This document shows, piece by piece, positions 49,953-62,600 of a DNA stretch of 64,000 nt. Location of the stretch: contig NC_063258.1 in the NCBI RefSeq assembly GCF_019578655.1, positions 14,326,802 through 14,390,801 of the forward strand, given 5' to 3'. Numbering within the stretch: the first letter of the stretch is position 1; each line of letters begins with the position of its first letter. The notes under the pieces are model-generated. The model saw only the letters and a program-made list of their open reading frames with translations. It was not told the DNA's origin and did not search any database. Source of the DNA: Ricinus communis. Its lineage: Eukaryota; Streptophyta; Magnoliopsida; Malpighiales; Euphorbiaceae. The translations under genes were made by a program, and so were the position numbers.

Positions 49953-52900
49953 TAATATACCAAAATTACGAGGTTATTTTCTCCGATCGATAAATATCCC
50001 CGTATTACGGGGTTGTTTTCTCTTATTAAAAAATTTACTCATTCTACGAGGCTGTTTTCTCATACTCGCAATTACACTACTTTTACGAGGTTGTTTTCTC
50101 AAATTCATAAATATACACATTTTACGGGGTTATTTTCTTATATTGATTAATATACCACTTTACAGGGTCATTTTTCCATATTAAATTTTTAGCACTATTA
50201 TGGGCTTGTTTTCTCAAATTCATAAATATACATGTTTTACGGGGTTATTTTCTTATATCGACAAATATACCCGTTTTACGGGATTGTTTTCTCATATTCA
50301 TAAATATACACGTTTTACAAGGTTCTTTTCTTATATTGATAAATATACCAATTTTACAGGATTATGTTCTTATATCGACAAATATAGCCCTTTTACGTGG
50401 TTGTTTTCTCATATTCATAAATAGACACATTTACGGGGTTATTTTCTTGTGTAGATAAATATGCCCCTTTTACGGGGTTATTTTCTCATATTATAAAATT
50501 AATCCATTTAATGGGTTGTTTTTCATACTCACAAATATACCAAAACTATAGGGTTATTTTCTCTGATTGCAAAATATTCCCTTATTACGGGGTTGTTTTC
50601 TAATATTTATAAATATACCCCCTTATGGGGTTGTTTTCTCATATTAAAAAATTTATCCGTTCTACGAGGTTGTTTTCTCATACTCGTAATTACACTACTT
50701 TTACGGGGTTATTTTCTCAGATTCATAGATATACATAATTTACGGGATAATTTTCTTATATTGATAAATATACCACTTTTACGGGGTCGTTTTCTCATAT
50801 TAAATTATTAGCACTAATGTGGGGTTATTTTTTTAAATTCATAAATATACATGTTTTACGAGGTTATTTTCTTATATCGACAAATATACCCCTTTTACGG
50901 GGTTATTTTCTCATATTATAAAATCAACCAATTTAAGGAGTTGTTTTCTCATACTCACAAATATACCAAAATTACGGTGTAATTTTATCCGATTGATAAA
51001 TATCCCCGTATTACGTGGTCTTTTTCTCATATTATAAAATTTACCCATTCTATGAGGCTATTTTCTCAAACTCGTAATTACGCTACTTTTACGGGGTGAT
51101 TTTCTTAGATTCATAGATATACATGTTTTACGGGATTATTTTCTTATATTGATAAATATAGCACTTTTATGGGGTTATTTTCTCATATTAAGTTATTAGC
51201 ACTATTATGGGGTTATTTTCTCAAATTTATAAATATACACGTTTTACGGAATTATTTTCTTTTATCGACAAATATATCCTTTCTGCGGAGTTGTATTCTT
51301 ATATAATAAAAGTAACTCATTTAATGCATTATTTTCTCATACTCACAAATATACAAAAATTATGGGGTTATTGTCTCTGATTGATAAATATTTCGGTATT
51401 ACGGGGTTGTTTTCTAAAATTTATTGATATACCCCTCTTACGGAGTAGTTTTCTCATATTAAAAAATTTATCCCTTCTACGAGGCTTTTTTCTCATACTC
51501 GCAATTCTAGCATTATTATGGGGTTGTTTTCTCAAATTCATAAATTTACACGTTTTACGGGGTTATTTTCTTATATTGACACATACCCCTTTTACAGGAT
51601 TGTTTTTTCATATTATAAAATTAATCCATTTAAGGGGTTGTTTTCTCACTCACAAATACACTAAAATTATGGGGTTATTTTCTCTTATTGATAAATATCC
51701 TCATATTACGGGGTTGTTTTCTCATATTAAAAAATTTATCCCTTCTACGAGGCTGTTTTCTAAGACTCGCAATTACACTACTTTTACGGGGTTGTTTTCT
51801 CATATTAAAAAATATACAAGTTTTACGGGGTTATTTTCTTATATTGATAAATATATCATTTTTACGGGATTATTTTCTTATATTAACAAATATACCTCTT
51901 TTACGGGGTTGTTTTCTCATACTCATAAATATACCAAAATTACGGAGTTATTTTCTCCGATTAATAAATTTTCTCTTATTACGGGATTATTTTCTAATAT
52001 TTATAAATATACCCCTCTTACGAGGTTGTTTTCTCATATTTAAAAATTTACCCATTCATGCGGCTATTTTCTTAGACTCGCAATTATACTAAAGGGTTGT
52101 TTTCTCAAATTCACAAATATATAAATTTTACGGGGATATTTTCTTATATTGATAAATATACCACTTTTTTATATGGTCATTTTCTCATATTAAATTATTA
52201 GCATTATTATGGGGTTGTTTTCTCAAATTCATAACAATATGGCCCTTACATAGGGTTGTTTTCTCATATTATAAAATTAGCCATTCAAGGGGTTGTTTTC
52301 TCATACTCACAAATATACAAAAATTACAGGGTTATTTTCTTCGATCGATTAATATCCCCGTATTACGGGGTTGTTTTCTCATATTAAAAAATTTACTCCT
52401 TCGACGAGGCTGCTTTCTCAGAATTGCAATTAACTACTTTTACGGGGGTTGTTTTCTTAGATTCATAAATATACACATTTTACGGGGCTATTTTCTTATA
52501 TTTATAAATATACCATTTTTCCATGGTCGGTTTCTCATATTAAATTCTTAGCATTATTATGGTATTGTTTTCTCAAATTCATAAATATACACGTTTTATG
52601 GAGTTATTTTTTTATATTGACAAATATACCCCTTTTACGGGGTTATTTTGTCATATTATAAAATTAACCCCTTCTACGGGGTTGTTTTCTCATATTATAA
52701 AATTAACCTAGTTAAGTGGTTGTTTTCTCATACTCACAGATATACCAAAACTACTGGGCTTTCTTGTCCTGATTGCGAAATATCCCTTTATTATGAGGTT
52801 GTTTTCTAATATTTATAAATATACCTCTCTTACGGGGTTATTTTCTCATATTAAAAAATTAATCTCTTCTGCGAGGTTGTTTTCTCATACTCGTAATTAC

Positions 52901-53322
52901 ACTACTTTTACGGGGTTATTTTCTCAGATTCATAGATATATATATGTTACGAGGTTATTTTCTTATATTAATAAATATATTACTTTTATGGGGTCGTTTT
53001 CTCATATTAAATTATTAGCACTATTATGGGGATGTTTTCTCAAATTCATAAATATACATGTTTTACGGGATTATTTTCTTATATCGATAAATATATTCTT
53101 TTTGCGGAGTTCTATTCTCATAAATAAAAGTAACTCATTTAAGGGGTTGTTTTCTCATATTCATAAATATACAAAAATTACAAGGTTATTCTCTCCAATT
53201 GATTAATATTCCGGTATTACGGGGTTGTTTTCTAATATTTATAAATATACTCCTCTTACGGAATAGTTTTCTCATATTAAAAAATTTATCCCTTCTACGA
53301 GGCTGTTTTCTCATACTCGAAA
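49953..53322 (+). repeat. Satellite array block 4
   Basis: The same satellite, resuming in the middle of unit b (AATATACCAAAATTACG) and cut off by the N gap. It contains an internal long-range duplication: 52750-53322 resembles 50560-51510, sharing ATTGCRAAATAT, a g unit with CATAGATATA, CTTTYTGCGGAGTT and CTTACGGARTAGTTTTC, with about 370 bp more in the first copy. No genes. Confidence 0.94.
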
Positions 53323-53822
53323 NNNNNNNNNNNNNNNNNNNNNNNNNNNNNNNNNNNNNNNNNNNNNNNNNNNNNNNNNNNNNNNNNNNNNNNNNNNNNN
53401 NNNNNNNNNNNNNNNNNNNNNNNNNNNNNNNNNNNNNNNNNNNNNNNNNNNNNNNNNNNNNNNNNNNNNNNNNNNNNNNNNNNNNNNNNNNNNNNNNNNN
53501 NNNNNNNNNNNNNNNNNNNNNNNNNNNNNNNNNNNNNNNNNNNNNNNNNNNNNNNNNNNNNNNNNNNNNNNNNNNNNNNNNNNNNNNNNNNNNNNNNNNN
53601 NNNNNNNNNNNNNNNNNNNNNNNNNNNNNNNNNNNNNNNNNNNNNNNNNNNNNNNNNNNNNNNNNNNNNNNNNNNNNNNNNNNNNNNNNNNNNNNNNNNN
53701 NNNNNNNNNNNNNNNNNNNNNNNNNNNNNNNNNNNNNNNNNNNNNNNNNNNNNNNNNNNNNNNNNNNNNNNNNNNNNNNNNNNNNNNNNNNNNNNNNNNN
53801 NNNNNNNNNNNNNNNNNNNNNN
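53323..53822. other. Assembly gap, exactly 500 N
   Basis: The round length suggests a placeholder of unknown true size. It hides the left boundary between satellite (unit f) and the complex insert. Translated frames running across it are meaningless. Confidence 0.99.
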
Positions 53823-54340
53823 GGCCTATTTAGCTCCACTAAAGATGGCTCATGCATGTGGCTTAAAGAAACTAAGGTTTCTTATTCCTAATGGGCGGCT
53901 ACATAGTATTTTGGGAGTATTAGAACTTTGTTTTTAGTTATCTATTTTACTTCGGATGTTTATCTCTATCCTATTTGAGTTGTAATTCCTTAATAGCTTA
54001 GAATCATGATTTTTTAAAGGCAAAAAGCCTAGTACAAATTTTCAAGTTGATTGATTGATTGATTATTAATATATTTTGTGAGTTTATACTCTATTATGAG
54101 TTCTTATTTAGAGCTAATTCGAACTTATCAAGCAATTTATTATTTGTGGCGTTCAAATCCGACTTATCAATTTAAATCCATACTAAATTGTGGTGTCTTC
54201 TACCTCTAATACCTTAGGTTTGATAGTTTAATATAGTTGAAGGGTCTAAGTTTTCCATTGATCTAGTTCTAGATAGATCTTGGGCAATGAAACTTGCATA
54301 CAGGTTTAATCCTTTGATATAGATTCGGTTCGTATAAAAA
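53823..54340. other. Unidentified A+T-rich sequence right of the gap
   Basis: Not satellite, no open frame of note, no recognisable motif apart from a short GATT run (about 54048-54064). It probably belongs to the same complex insert as the sequence that follows. Confidence 0.5.
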
Positions 54341-54750
54341 ACCCTCATTCTAGTAGAAGAAGAAACTAGAAGCTAAATATGAATAAATAAATATAGAAAG
54401 ATGAATAAACTAAAGTCAAATCAAGAACTAAATAGTAGTTGATTGGTCAATAACTCTCGTATACCAATTTCGGTAAGCCAGCTCAATGAAAATAATTAAA
54501 AATTCACATCGGCCAACCTAATAACACTCTGACCTAAATTAATTCATTATATGCATCTTAAACATCAAAATGTTTACATTGCTGCTTGTATTACTCTTGG
54601 ATTAATAAAAAAACAACATGATTTCTCTCTTACACGAATGATTTACATCTCATCTTGCTTGATTATCAAGCTAAGCCCCACTATCACTAGTTCAGCTTGT
54701 CAGTTGTGTTCCACTAATCCCTTACGCCAATCCTTGTGTCATCAGGGAGT

Positions 54751-54755
54751 CCTCG
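54751..54755. other. TSD of the solo LTR, left copy (CCTCG)
   Basis: CCTCG precedes TGTAGCACC and recurs at 57147-57151 after GTGACA. Joining the flanks gives ...GGAGTCCTCGTGCC..., matching the related copy GGAGTCTCGTGCC at 58339-58351, an independent empty-site check. Confidence 0.92.
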
Positions 54756-57146
54756 TGTAGCACCCCATACTCAAACATCCAATTGAATAACAATATATAT
54801 ATAATTAACTTTATAAACATAATTTACTACTTAGTTACAATATACATTCATACAATTTAAGTGGCATGACATACATAATATATATAAGGAATATTTATAC
54901 ATTATTTTAATTCACACAAGTTCCCAAAAATGCCCCAATGCTTTAGATAACTCCTCTGGCCCACCCGATGATATTGACTGATGCAAAGAGAGCAATGCAC
55001 AGCTAAGGCTATCTACAACTGTACTAACCTGAAAAAAAAATATTGCTAAGGAATGAGCTAGCGACTCAATAAGCATTTAATTTACTAAACTATAGTATAT
55101 TAGGCTAGAATTATCAAGTCTTTATCAATACAGAAAATTATACCAACACTTAACTAACAATCACAAAATCAACCATTTCAATTATTCTCATAAACAAATA
55201 ATTTCATCTCACATAATGCAAATAATCTCAAACTCAACCAAGTCAAATAATTCAATTCCACATTATTTCTATCAAATTAGGATCAGATGACTCATCCTTA
55301 CATTTCCCCACATTTTTAAATTTTAGTAACCACTTGACAAGACTATCCGCCCGGCTCAGTCTTGCCATCTCACATACTCGGGTAGCTATCCGCCCAGCTC
55401 AGCTTTCCCGATCACATAATATCCATACAAGAGTCATCAATCCTTAATCACAATCATTTCACTTCACAACACATCACAATAAATTCACTTCACAACACAT
55501 CACAATCAATTCACTTTACAACAAGCCAAAAACATAACTAATATCAACTCAGTCAACCAAGAAATTATCAAGTAATCAAACAGCAGTTCCTACTCAATAT
55601 ACACAAAGTTTAGTCTATTAAATACTTACCAAAATTTATAGGATAACAAAGTAATCCTATTCTTTTTCTCTTACCACTTCCTTTCCTTTGGATGAACCTA
55701 TTCACATATTCAATACAAATACAATTCAATCACAAGGCATAAATATACATTCTTTACTATCCATAAAACATCACATTTCAACAAAATAACATATATTCTA
55801 GATATTAATATGATGCATGAGATGAATGACAACAAATCAACATATTTGTTGATGAAGGCAGCTTGTAGGTACTGATTTAGAAATTACACCAAAACTTATG
55901 TACAATTAATAAAAATCTCATATTTTCCAGAATTACACTTCCATTTTTATAGAAACCATAGCAGAAAGAATCACTTCAAAATCATTAGTATAGAAATAGT
56001 TATGGCATTTTCTATACAGCTGCTCCAATTTCTATCTAAACAGAACAGCAAAAATTTTCCTATTAAATGACCAATCAAACGAATAAATTTTCTGATGAAA
56101 CTCTCCAAATATAAAGTTAAATTCTAAAGTTTCTATAGACACTAATTTTACTCAATTTGGACTTCTCTAGCTCAAGTTGTGAAACACACAATTAGCAACA
56201 AATTTCTGAATTTTAAGTCCGATTTCTGCTTAAAATAGTTTCGAGCAGGCCATATTAAGTTCAACATATCTCATGTTATGCTCAACCAAAAATTATGAAA
56301 TTTTGCAAACATATACTAGATATATAAATGAACAACTTTCATGTTTAACTCTCTGCTTGGTTCAGCCTCTAAATGCCTCAAAATATCAGCACAAAAACTA
56401 GGTCACCTGCTGAACCATAAACAGAGCAGCAGCAAATCGAACCTCATAAGTTCCTACTCACTCAACGATCTGTAAAACCATTTTACAGAGATATTCTTGA
56501 AACATATACCTACAACTTTCATGTTTAGAAATTTTCGAGATAAAGCTTCTAAGGTCACGAAATCAGAGGTGAAAAATCTGCCCAGAAATTTCAGCTTCAA
56601 GATCACAAGTAATAGCATGTTCACTCTTGATTAAACAATTCCAAAACACATAATCATCAACAATTTCATATCATTAATCCTAATTTACAGCAAAATCAAG
56701 CAATTAAAATTACTCACCTTTGTTTCCCTTGATTAAGAAAGCCCAAATCTTTCAAACTTAAAAGAAGAATTTGATTTTCACTTACTAAAAGTTTGTAGAG
56801 TTTGATTTGGAAAATCAAGGTTGAAGAAGAAAAGGAGAAGAATGAGAGAGACAAAGAAGAAGAGGAAATAGGAAAGCATGTGTAAAAATGAAAAAACGAA
56901 AGAGGTGGTATATTGGTATAGAAATAGGCAATTTTACAATTTAATCCTCTTTCTTTCTAACTTTCCAATTTAGTCCAAAATTATTACTTTTCAATTAAAT
57001 CAGTATGTAACTAAATAATTTATTTATCTACCACATAATATAATAAAATAGATCATACATAATCATGATGCAAATGACATGTTTAATGACATGCTAATGA
57101 ATATTAATTATTAATAAAAAAGAAATAAATAAATTTGGTTGTGACA
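54756..57146 (-). mobile_element. Solo LTR (2391 bp), Tekay-like, minus orientation
   Basis: TGTAGCACCCCATAC to GGTTGTGACA, flanked by the 5-bp duplication CCTCG (54751-54755 and 57147-57151). There is no PBS, PPT or second LTR. On the minus strand it ends GGGGTGCTACA and has features positioned as in the Tekay-type LTR at 30.6-32.9 kb: two GCTGAGC(T/C)GGGCGG-like motifs, and TTTTTCAGGTTAGTAC before a run resembling that LTR's 3' quarter. It is therefore probably a solo LTR of a different chromovirus subfamily. Intact TSDs point to unequal intra-element recombination. No gene inside. Confidence 0.87.
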
Positions 57147-57420
57147 CCTCGTGCCTATAGAAACATGGAATGACAAAGATCCCAATGGTGTAAATACTGA
57201 ATTGGAATATCTGGCGTGTCTCGATTCACGTTGTTCCCTCTCTTCTCCAAAAAATTCCTCCACAATCATTTGAAGGATGGTATCAATACTCGATCAACTA
57301 ATTTTCTTTCTTCTCATTTGTCCAAGCATTAGATCAGTTCCTGTGATAGTCGCTTCCACACGCTTTAACTCAACACTACTATTTATGCTTGCCAAATAAA
57401 ACTAAATAATAATACAAGAC

Positions 57421-57657
57421 AATAACACTAAAAAAATAGGTAGGATTTCATATTCGATAAGAAAAGATTTTATAAGTTTTTTATTCTCTTCCATGGCTAA
57501 GGGTAAGGATTAAATCAATGTGATTTAAACACAAGGGTAGTCAAAGAACAAAAAAGAAAGGAACGATGTAAGCGATAAGTCTAGGTTTACTAGTGCGGGT
57601 CATCATAAGTCCGCAAAGTTCTTGAAAACACCCATAACTTAATTCTCTACAAGGTAG
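57421..57657. other. Unidentified spacer
   Basis: About 240 bp between repeat copy 1 and the inverted-repeat arm. No motif, frame or similarity to the rest of the window was noticed. Confidence 0.45.
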
Positions 57658-59642
57658 AAAACTGAAATAATATGTTCACTAGCCTCAAATATTCGGTTGC
57701 ATGCAGTTTTCATAGTGCAAAAGCCCTCATTCCATAAGAAGAAGAGACTAGAAGCTAAATATGAATAAATAAATAAAGAAAGATGAATAAATTAAAGTCA
57801 AATCAAGAACTAGAGAGGAGTTGAGTGGCCAACAACTCTTGTAGTCCCAAATTTTATGAGCTAGCTTAATAAAAATAAAGGAAAATTCATGTGGGCCTAC
57901 CTAATCACACTCTGATTAAAATTGCATCATTATATATGTCCCAAAGATCAAAATGTTTGCATACCCACTTGTATTAATTGAAAGCAATATGGTTTCTCCC
58001 TTATGTGCATCGATTTGTGTCTTGTGCTGCTTGATTATCAAGTCATGCCCCAATGCAACTAGTTAATTGCTTTCCCATGATTTCTTAACAAAAATAAGGT
58101 TTTTTCTTTGTGCGCGTATCTAGTAACACTCCGGCCCAATATACGTCTTTATATGCCTCCCAAACATCAAAAACACGCTCATTTGCACTTGGATTAATTG
58201 AAAGCAACATGATTTCTCCTTTACACGTATGGATTTATGTCTCGTCCTACTTGATCATTAAGCTAAGCCCTAATGCCACTAGACAAGCTTATCAATTACG
58301 TTCTGATGATCCCTTACACTGATCCTTGTGTCGTCATGGAGTCTCGTGCCTAAAGGAACAAAGAATGACAGAGATCCTAATGGTGCAAATCTTGCATCAT
58401 AATATTTAAACGTGCCTCGACTCATGTTGTTCTTTCTCTCCTTCAAAAGATTCATCCACGATCGTTTTGAGAATGATATCCATACTCGATTAACTAATTT
58501 TCTTTCTTTCCATTCGTCTAAGTGTGGGATCAGTGCCTATGATTGTCGCTTCCACGAGCTTTCTCTCAACAGTTGTGTTTATTCTCCCCAAATAAAACTA
58601 AACTATCATACTAGATAAAGAGGAATTGACTGGTCAACAATTCTAGTTGTCCTAAATTTTTTGAGCCAGAATAATGAAAATAAGGGAGAATTCATGTGGG
58701 CATACCTAATAACAGTTCAATCCAAATTACATAGATATATGCATGCCAAAATATCAAAATGCGCACATTCTCGCTTGGATTAATCAAAAGCAACATGATT
58801 TCTTTGTTACGCACATGGATTTGCATCTTATCCTACTAGATCATCAAATATTGATATTATTTTTTGAATGATCGCGGATGAATCTTTTGGAGGAAAGAGG
58901 AATGACGAGAATCAAAGCATGCCTAAATATTTTGATTATGGAAGAACCGTTAGGATCTCCATCATTCCTTGTTCCAATTTTTGAATTTCTAATTGAAAAA
59001 AATTGGATTATGAAATTACGAAACATAATTTTTATTAATTGGATCAATCCATTCAATTGAATGAGTGTGAGTAAAGGATCTATGGAAAAAGACAGAAAAG
59101 TATATTTCTAATCGTAACTAAATCTTCAATTTTTTCTTTGTTTTGTATAGTCGAGATTGAAGCAAAATAATGAGGACTCTTGATGACATAAGGATTGGCA
59201 TAAGGAATGATGAGAATGCAATTAAAAAGCTTGACTGGTGGCATTGGGATTACCTTAATGATCAAGCAGGACGAGACATAAATCCATGTGTCTAAGGGAT
59301 AAATCATGTTGTTTTCAATAAATCCAAGAGTACACAAGCAGAAGTGCAAGCTTTTTGATGTTTTGGACGCATATAATGAAGTATTTTAGGTTGGAGCATT
59401 ATTAGGTTGGTTTCTCCTTGTTTTCCTTAAACTACCTCATAAAATTTGGGGCTACGAGAGTTGTTGACCTGTCAACTCCTCTTTGGTTCTTGATTTGAAT
59501 TTAGTTTATTCATCTTTCTTTATTTATTTACTCATATTTTGGCTTCTACTTTCTTCTTCTTATGGAATGAGGGCTTTCGCACTATAAAAACCACATGCAA
59601 CCGAATATTTGAGGCTAGCGAGCATATTATTTTAGTTTTCTA
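57658..59642. repeat. Imperfect large inverted repeat with tandem copies inside
   Basis: The left arm opens TAGAAAACTGAAATAATATG and the right arm is its reverse complement ending ATATTATTTTAGTTTTCTA at 59642. Both contain CTCAAATATTCGGTTGCATG and AAGCCCTCATTCCATAAGAA (or complement). Arms of at least 450 bp are recognisable (57658-58080 against 59163-59642). Further direct copies lie at 58110-58618 and 58618-58850, and 58855-58975 is an inverted copy of about 58365-58475. It resembles a foldback arrangement of one repeat family. No coding capacity is seen; the short frames are not genes. Confidence 0.75.
58977..59158. other. Filler sequence, possibly plastid-derived
   Basis: In the inverted copy the repeat runs up to CATTCCTTGTTCC (about 58975) and resumes at about 59159 (GGACTCTTGATGACATAAGG). 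The 180 bp between has no counterpart in other copies. The style (TTATTTCTAATCGTAACTAAATC-like text, TTCAATTTTTTCTTTGTTTT) reminds me of plastid non-coding DNA, but I cannot name the locus. A nuclear plastid insertion is a guess. Confidence 0.35.
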
Positions 59643-62600
59643 TATTGTTATCTCATACTCACAAATATACCAAAATTACGTGGTTATTTTCTTCGATTGA
59701 TAAATATCCCCGTATTACGGGATTAGTTTCCAATATTTATAAACATACCCCTCTTATGGGGTTGTTTTCTCATATTAAAAAATTTACGCATTCTACGACG
59801 CTGTTTCCTTAGACTCACAATTACACTACTTTTCCGGAGTTGTTTTCTCATATTCAAAAATATACAGGTTTTACGGGGTTATTTTCTTATATTGATATAT
59901 ATACCACTTGTATGAGGTCGTTTTCTCATATTAAGTTATTAGCATTATTATGCGGTTGTTTTCTCAAATTCATAAATATACACGTTTTTACGGGGATATT
60001 TTCTTATATTGATAAATATACCCACTTTACGGGGTTGTTCTCTCATATTGTAAAATTAACACATTTAAGGAGTTATTTTCTCATACTCATAAATATACCA
60101 AAATTATGGAGTTATTTTCTCCGATTGATAAATATCCCTGTATTACGGGGTCATTTTCTTATATTTATAAATATACCCCTCTTACAGGGTTGTTTTCTCA
60201 TATTAAAAAATTTACCCCTTCTACGACACTATTTTCTCATATTAAAAAATTTATACGTTCTACGAGGCTATTTTCTTCGACTCGCAATTACATTACTTTT
60301 ACGGAGCTTGTTTTCTCAGATTCATAAATATACACGTTTTACTGGGTTGTTTTCTTATATTGAAAAATATACCACTTTTATGGGGTCGTATTCTCATATT
60401 AAATTATTAGCACTATTATGTCGTTGTTTTCTCAAATTCATAAATATACACGTTTTACGGGGTTATTTTCTTATATCGACAAATATACCCCTTTTAAGGA
60501 GGTGTTTGTTCATATTATAAAATTAACCCATTTAAGGGGTTGTTTTCTCATACTCACAAATATACCAAAATTACGGGGTTATTGTCTTCGATTCATAAAT
60601 ATCCCGGGTATTACGAGGTTGCTTTCTCATATTAAAAAATTTACCACTTCTACAAGGTTGTTTTCTCATATTAAAAAATTTACCCTTTCTACGTGGTTGT
60701 TTTCTTAGACTCGCAATTACACTACTTTTACGGGATTGTTTTCTCAAATTCAAAAATATACACGTTATACGGGGTTATTTTCTTATAATGAGAAATATAC
60801 CACTTTTATGGGGTCATTTTCTCATATTAAATTATTAGCACTATTATGTGGTTGTTTTCTTAAATTCATAAATATACACGTTTTACGGGGTTATTTTCTT
60901 ATATCGAGAAATATAACCCTTTTAAGTAGGTGTTTGCTCATAATATAAACTTAACCTCTTTAAAGGGTTGTTTTCTCATACTCACAAATATATCAAAATT
61001 ACGAGGTTATTTTCTTCGATTGATAAATATCCCGCATTACGGGGTTAGTTTCTAATATTTATAAATATACCCCTCTTACAGGGTTGTTTTCTTATATTAA
61101 AAAATTTATCCCTTCTACGACACTGTTTTGTCATATTAAAAAATTTACACGTTCTACGATACTATTTTCTTCGACTCGCAATTATATTACTTTTACGGAG
61201 CTTGTTTTTTTAGATTAATAAATATACACATTTTACGGAGTTATTTTCTTATATTAACAAATATACCACTTTTATGGGGTCGTATTCTCATATTAAATTA
61301 CTAGCACTAATATATGGTTGTTTTCTCAAATTTATAAATATACACGTTTTACGGGATTATTTTCTTATATCAACAAATATACCCCTTTTAAGGAGGTGTT
61401 TGCTCATATTATAAAATTAACCCAGTTCAGGGTTGTTTTCTCATACTCACAAATATCCCAAAATTACGGGGTTATTTTCTTCGATTGATAAATATCCATG
61501 TATTACGGGTTATTTTCTCTTATTAAAAAGTTTACCCCTTCTACAAGGTTGTGTTCTCATATTAAAAAATTTACCCCTTCTACGAGGCTGTTTTCTAAGA
61601 CTCACAATTACACTATCTTTACGTGGTTGCTTTTTCAGATTCATAAATATACACCGTTTACGGAGTTATTTCCTTATATTGAAAAATATACCACTTTTAC
61701 GGGATCATTTTCTTATATTAAATTATTAGCACTATTATGGGGGTGTTTTCTCATTTTATAAAATTAACAATTTAAGTGGTTGTTTTCTCATACTCGCAAA
61801 TATACCAAATTTATGGGGTTATTTTTCCCGACTGATAAATATCCCCTTATTACAGGTTATTTTCTCATATTACAAAATTTACCCCTTCTACGAGGCTGTT
61901 TTCTCAGACTTGCAATTACACTACTTTACGGGGTTATTTTCTCTGATTCATAAATATATATGTTTTACGAGATTATTTTCTTATATTAATAAATAAACCA
62001 ATTTTACGGGGTCATTTTCTCATATTAAATCATTAGCACTATTATGAGGTTGTTTTCTCAAATTCATAAATATACACGTTTTACGGTCCTATTTTCTTAT
62101 ATTGACAAATATACCCCTTTTACGGGGTTATTTTCTCATATTATAAAATTAAACCATTTAAGGGGTTGTTTTCACATACTCACAAATATACAAAGATTAC
62201 GGGGTTATTTTCTTCGATTGGTAAATATCCCTGTATTACAGTATTGTTTTCTCATATTAAAAAATTTACCACTTCTACAAGGTTGTTTTCTCATATTAAG
62301 AAATTTACCCCTTCTACGAGGCTGTTTTCTCAGACTCGCAATTACACTACTTTTACGGGATTGTTTTCTCAGATTCAAAAATATACTCGTTATACGGGGT
62401 TATTTTCTTATATTGATAAATATACCCCTTTTATGGGGTCGTCTTCTCATATTAAATTATTTGCACTATGATGGGGTTGTTTTCTCAAATTCATTAATAT
62501 ACACGTTTTACGGGGTTATTTTCATATATCAACAAATATACCCGTTTTACGGTGTTTTTTCTCATATTATAAAATTAATCCATTTAAGTGGTTGTTTCTC

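Larger units (their letters stand above)
54341..57420 (+). repeat. Unidentified repeat unit copy 1, split by a solo LTR
   Basis: 54341-54755 continues at 57152 once the solo LTR is removed. It opens with CCCTCATTCTAGTAGAAG and includes ACTAGAAGCTAAATATGAAT, GCTTGATTATCAAGCTAAGC, TCCTTGTGTCATCAGGGAGT, CGTGTCTCGATTCACGTTG and GATCAACTAATTTTC. Three more diverged copies follow (57658, 58110, 58618) and one is inverted. It is non-coding as far as visible; I do not recognise the family. Confidence 0.7.

Noticed and set aside
53186..53891. Frames of over 220 codons crossing the N gap on both strands
   Set aside because: Most of their length is unknown bases, so they carry no information.
58878..59060. 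60-codon frame as a plastid gene fragment
   Set aside because: It starts in repeat-unit sequence and runs into the filler; I could not match it to any plastid protein.
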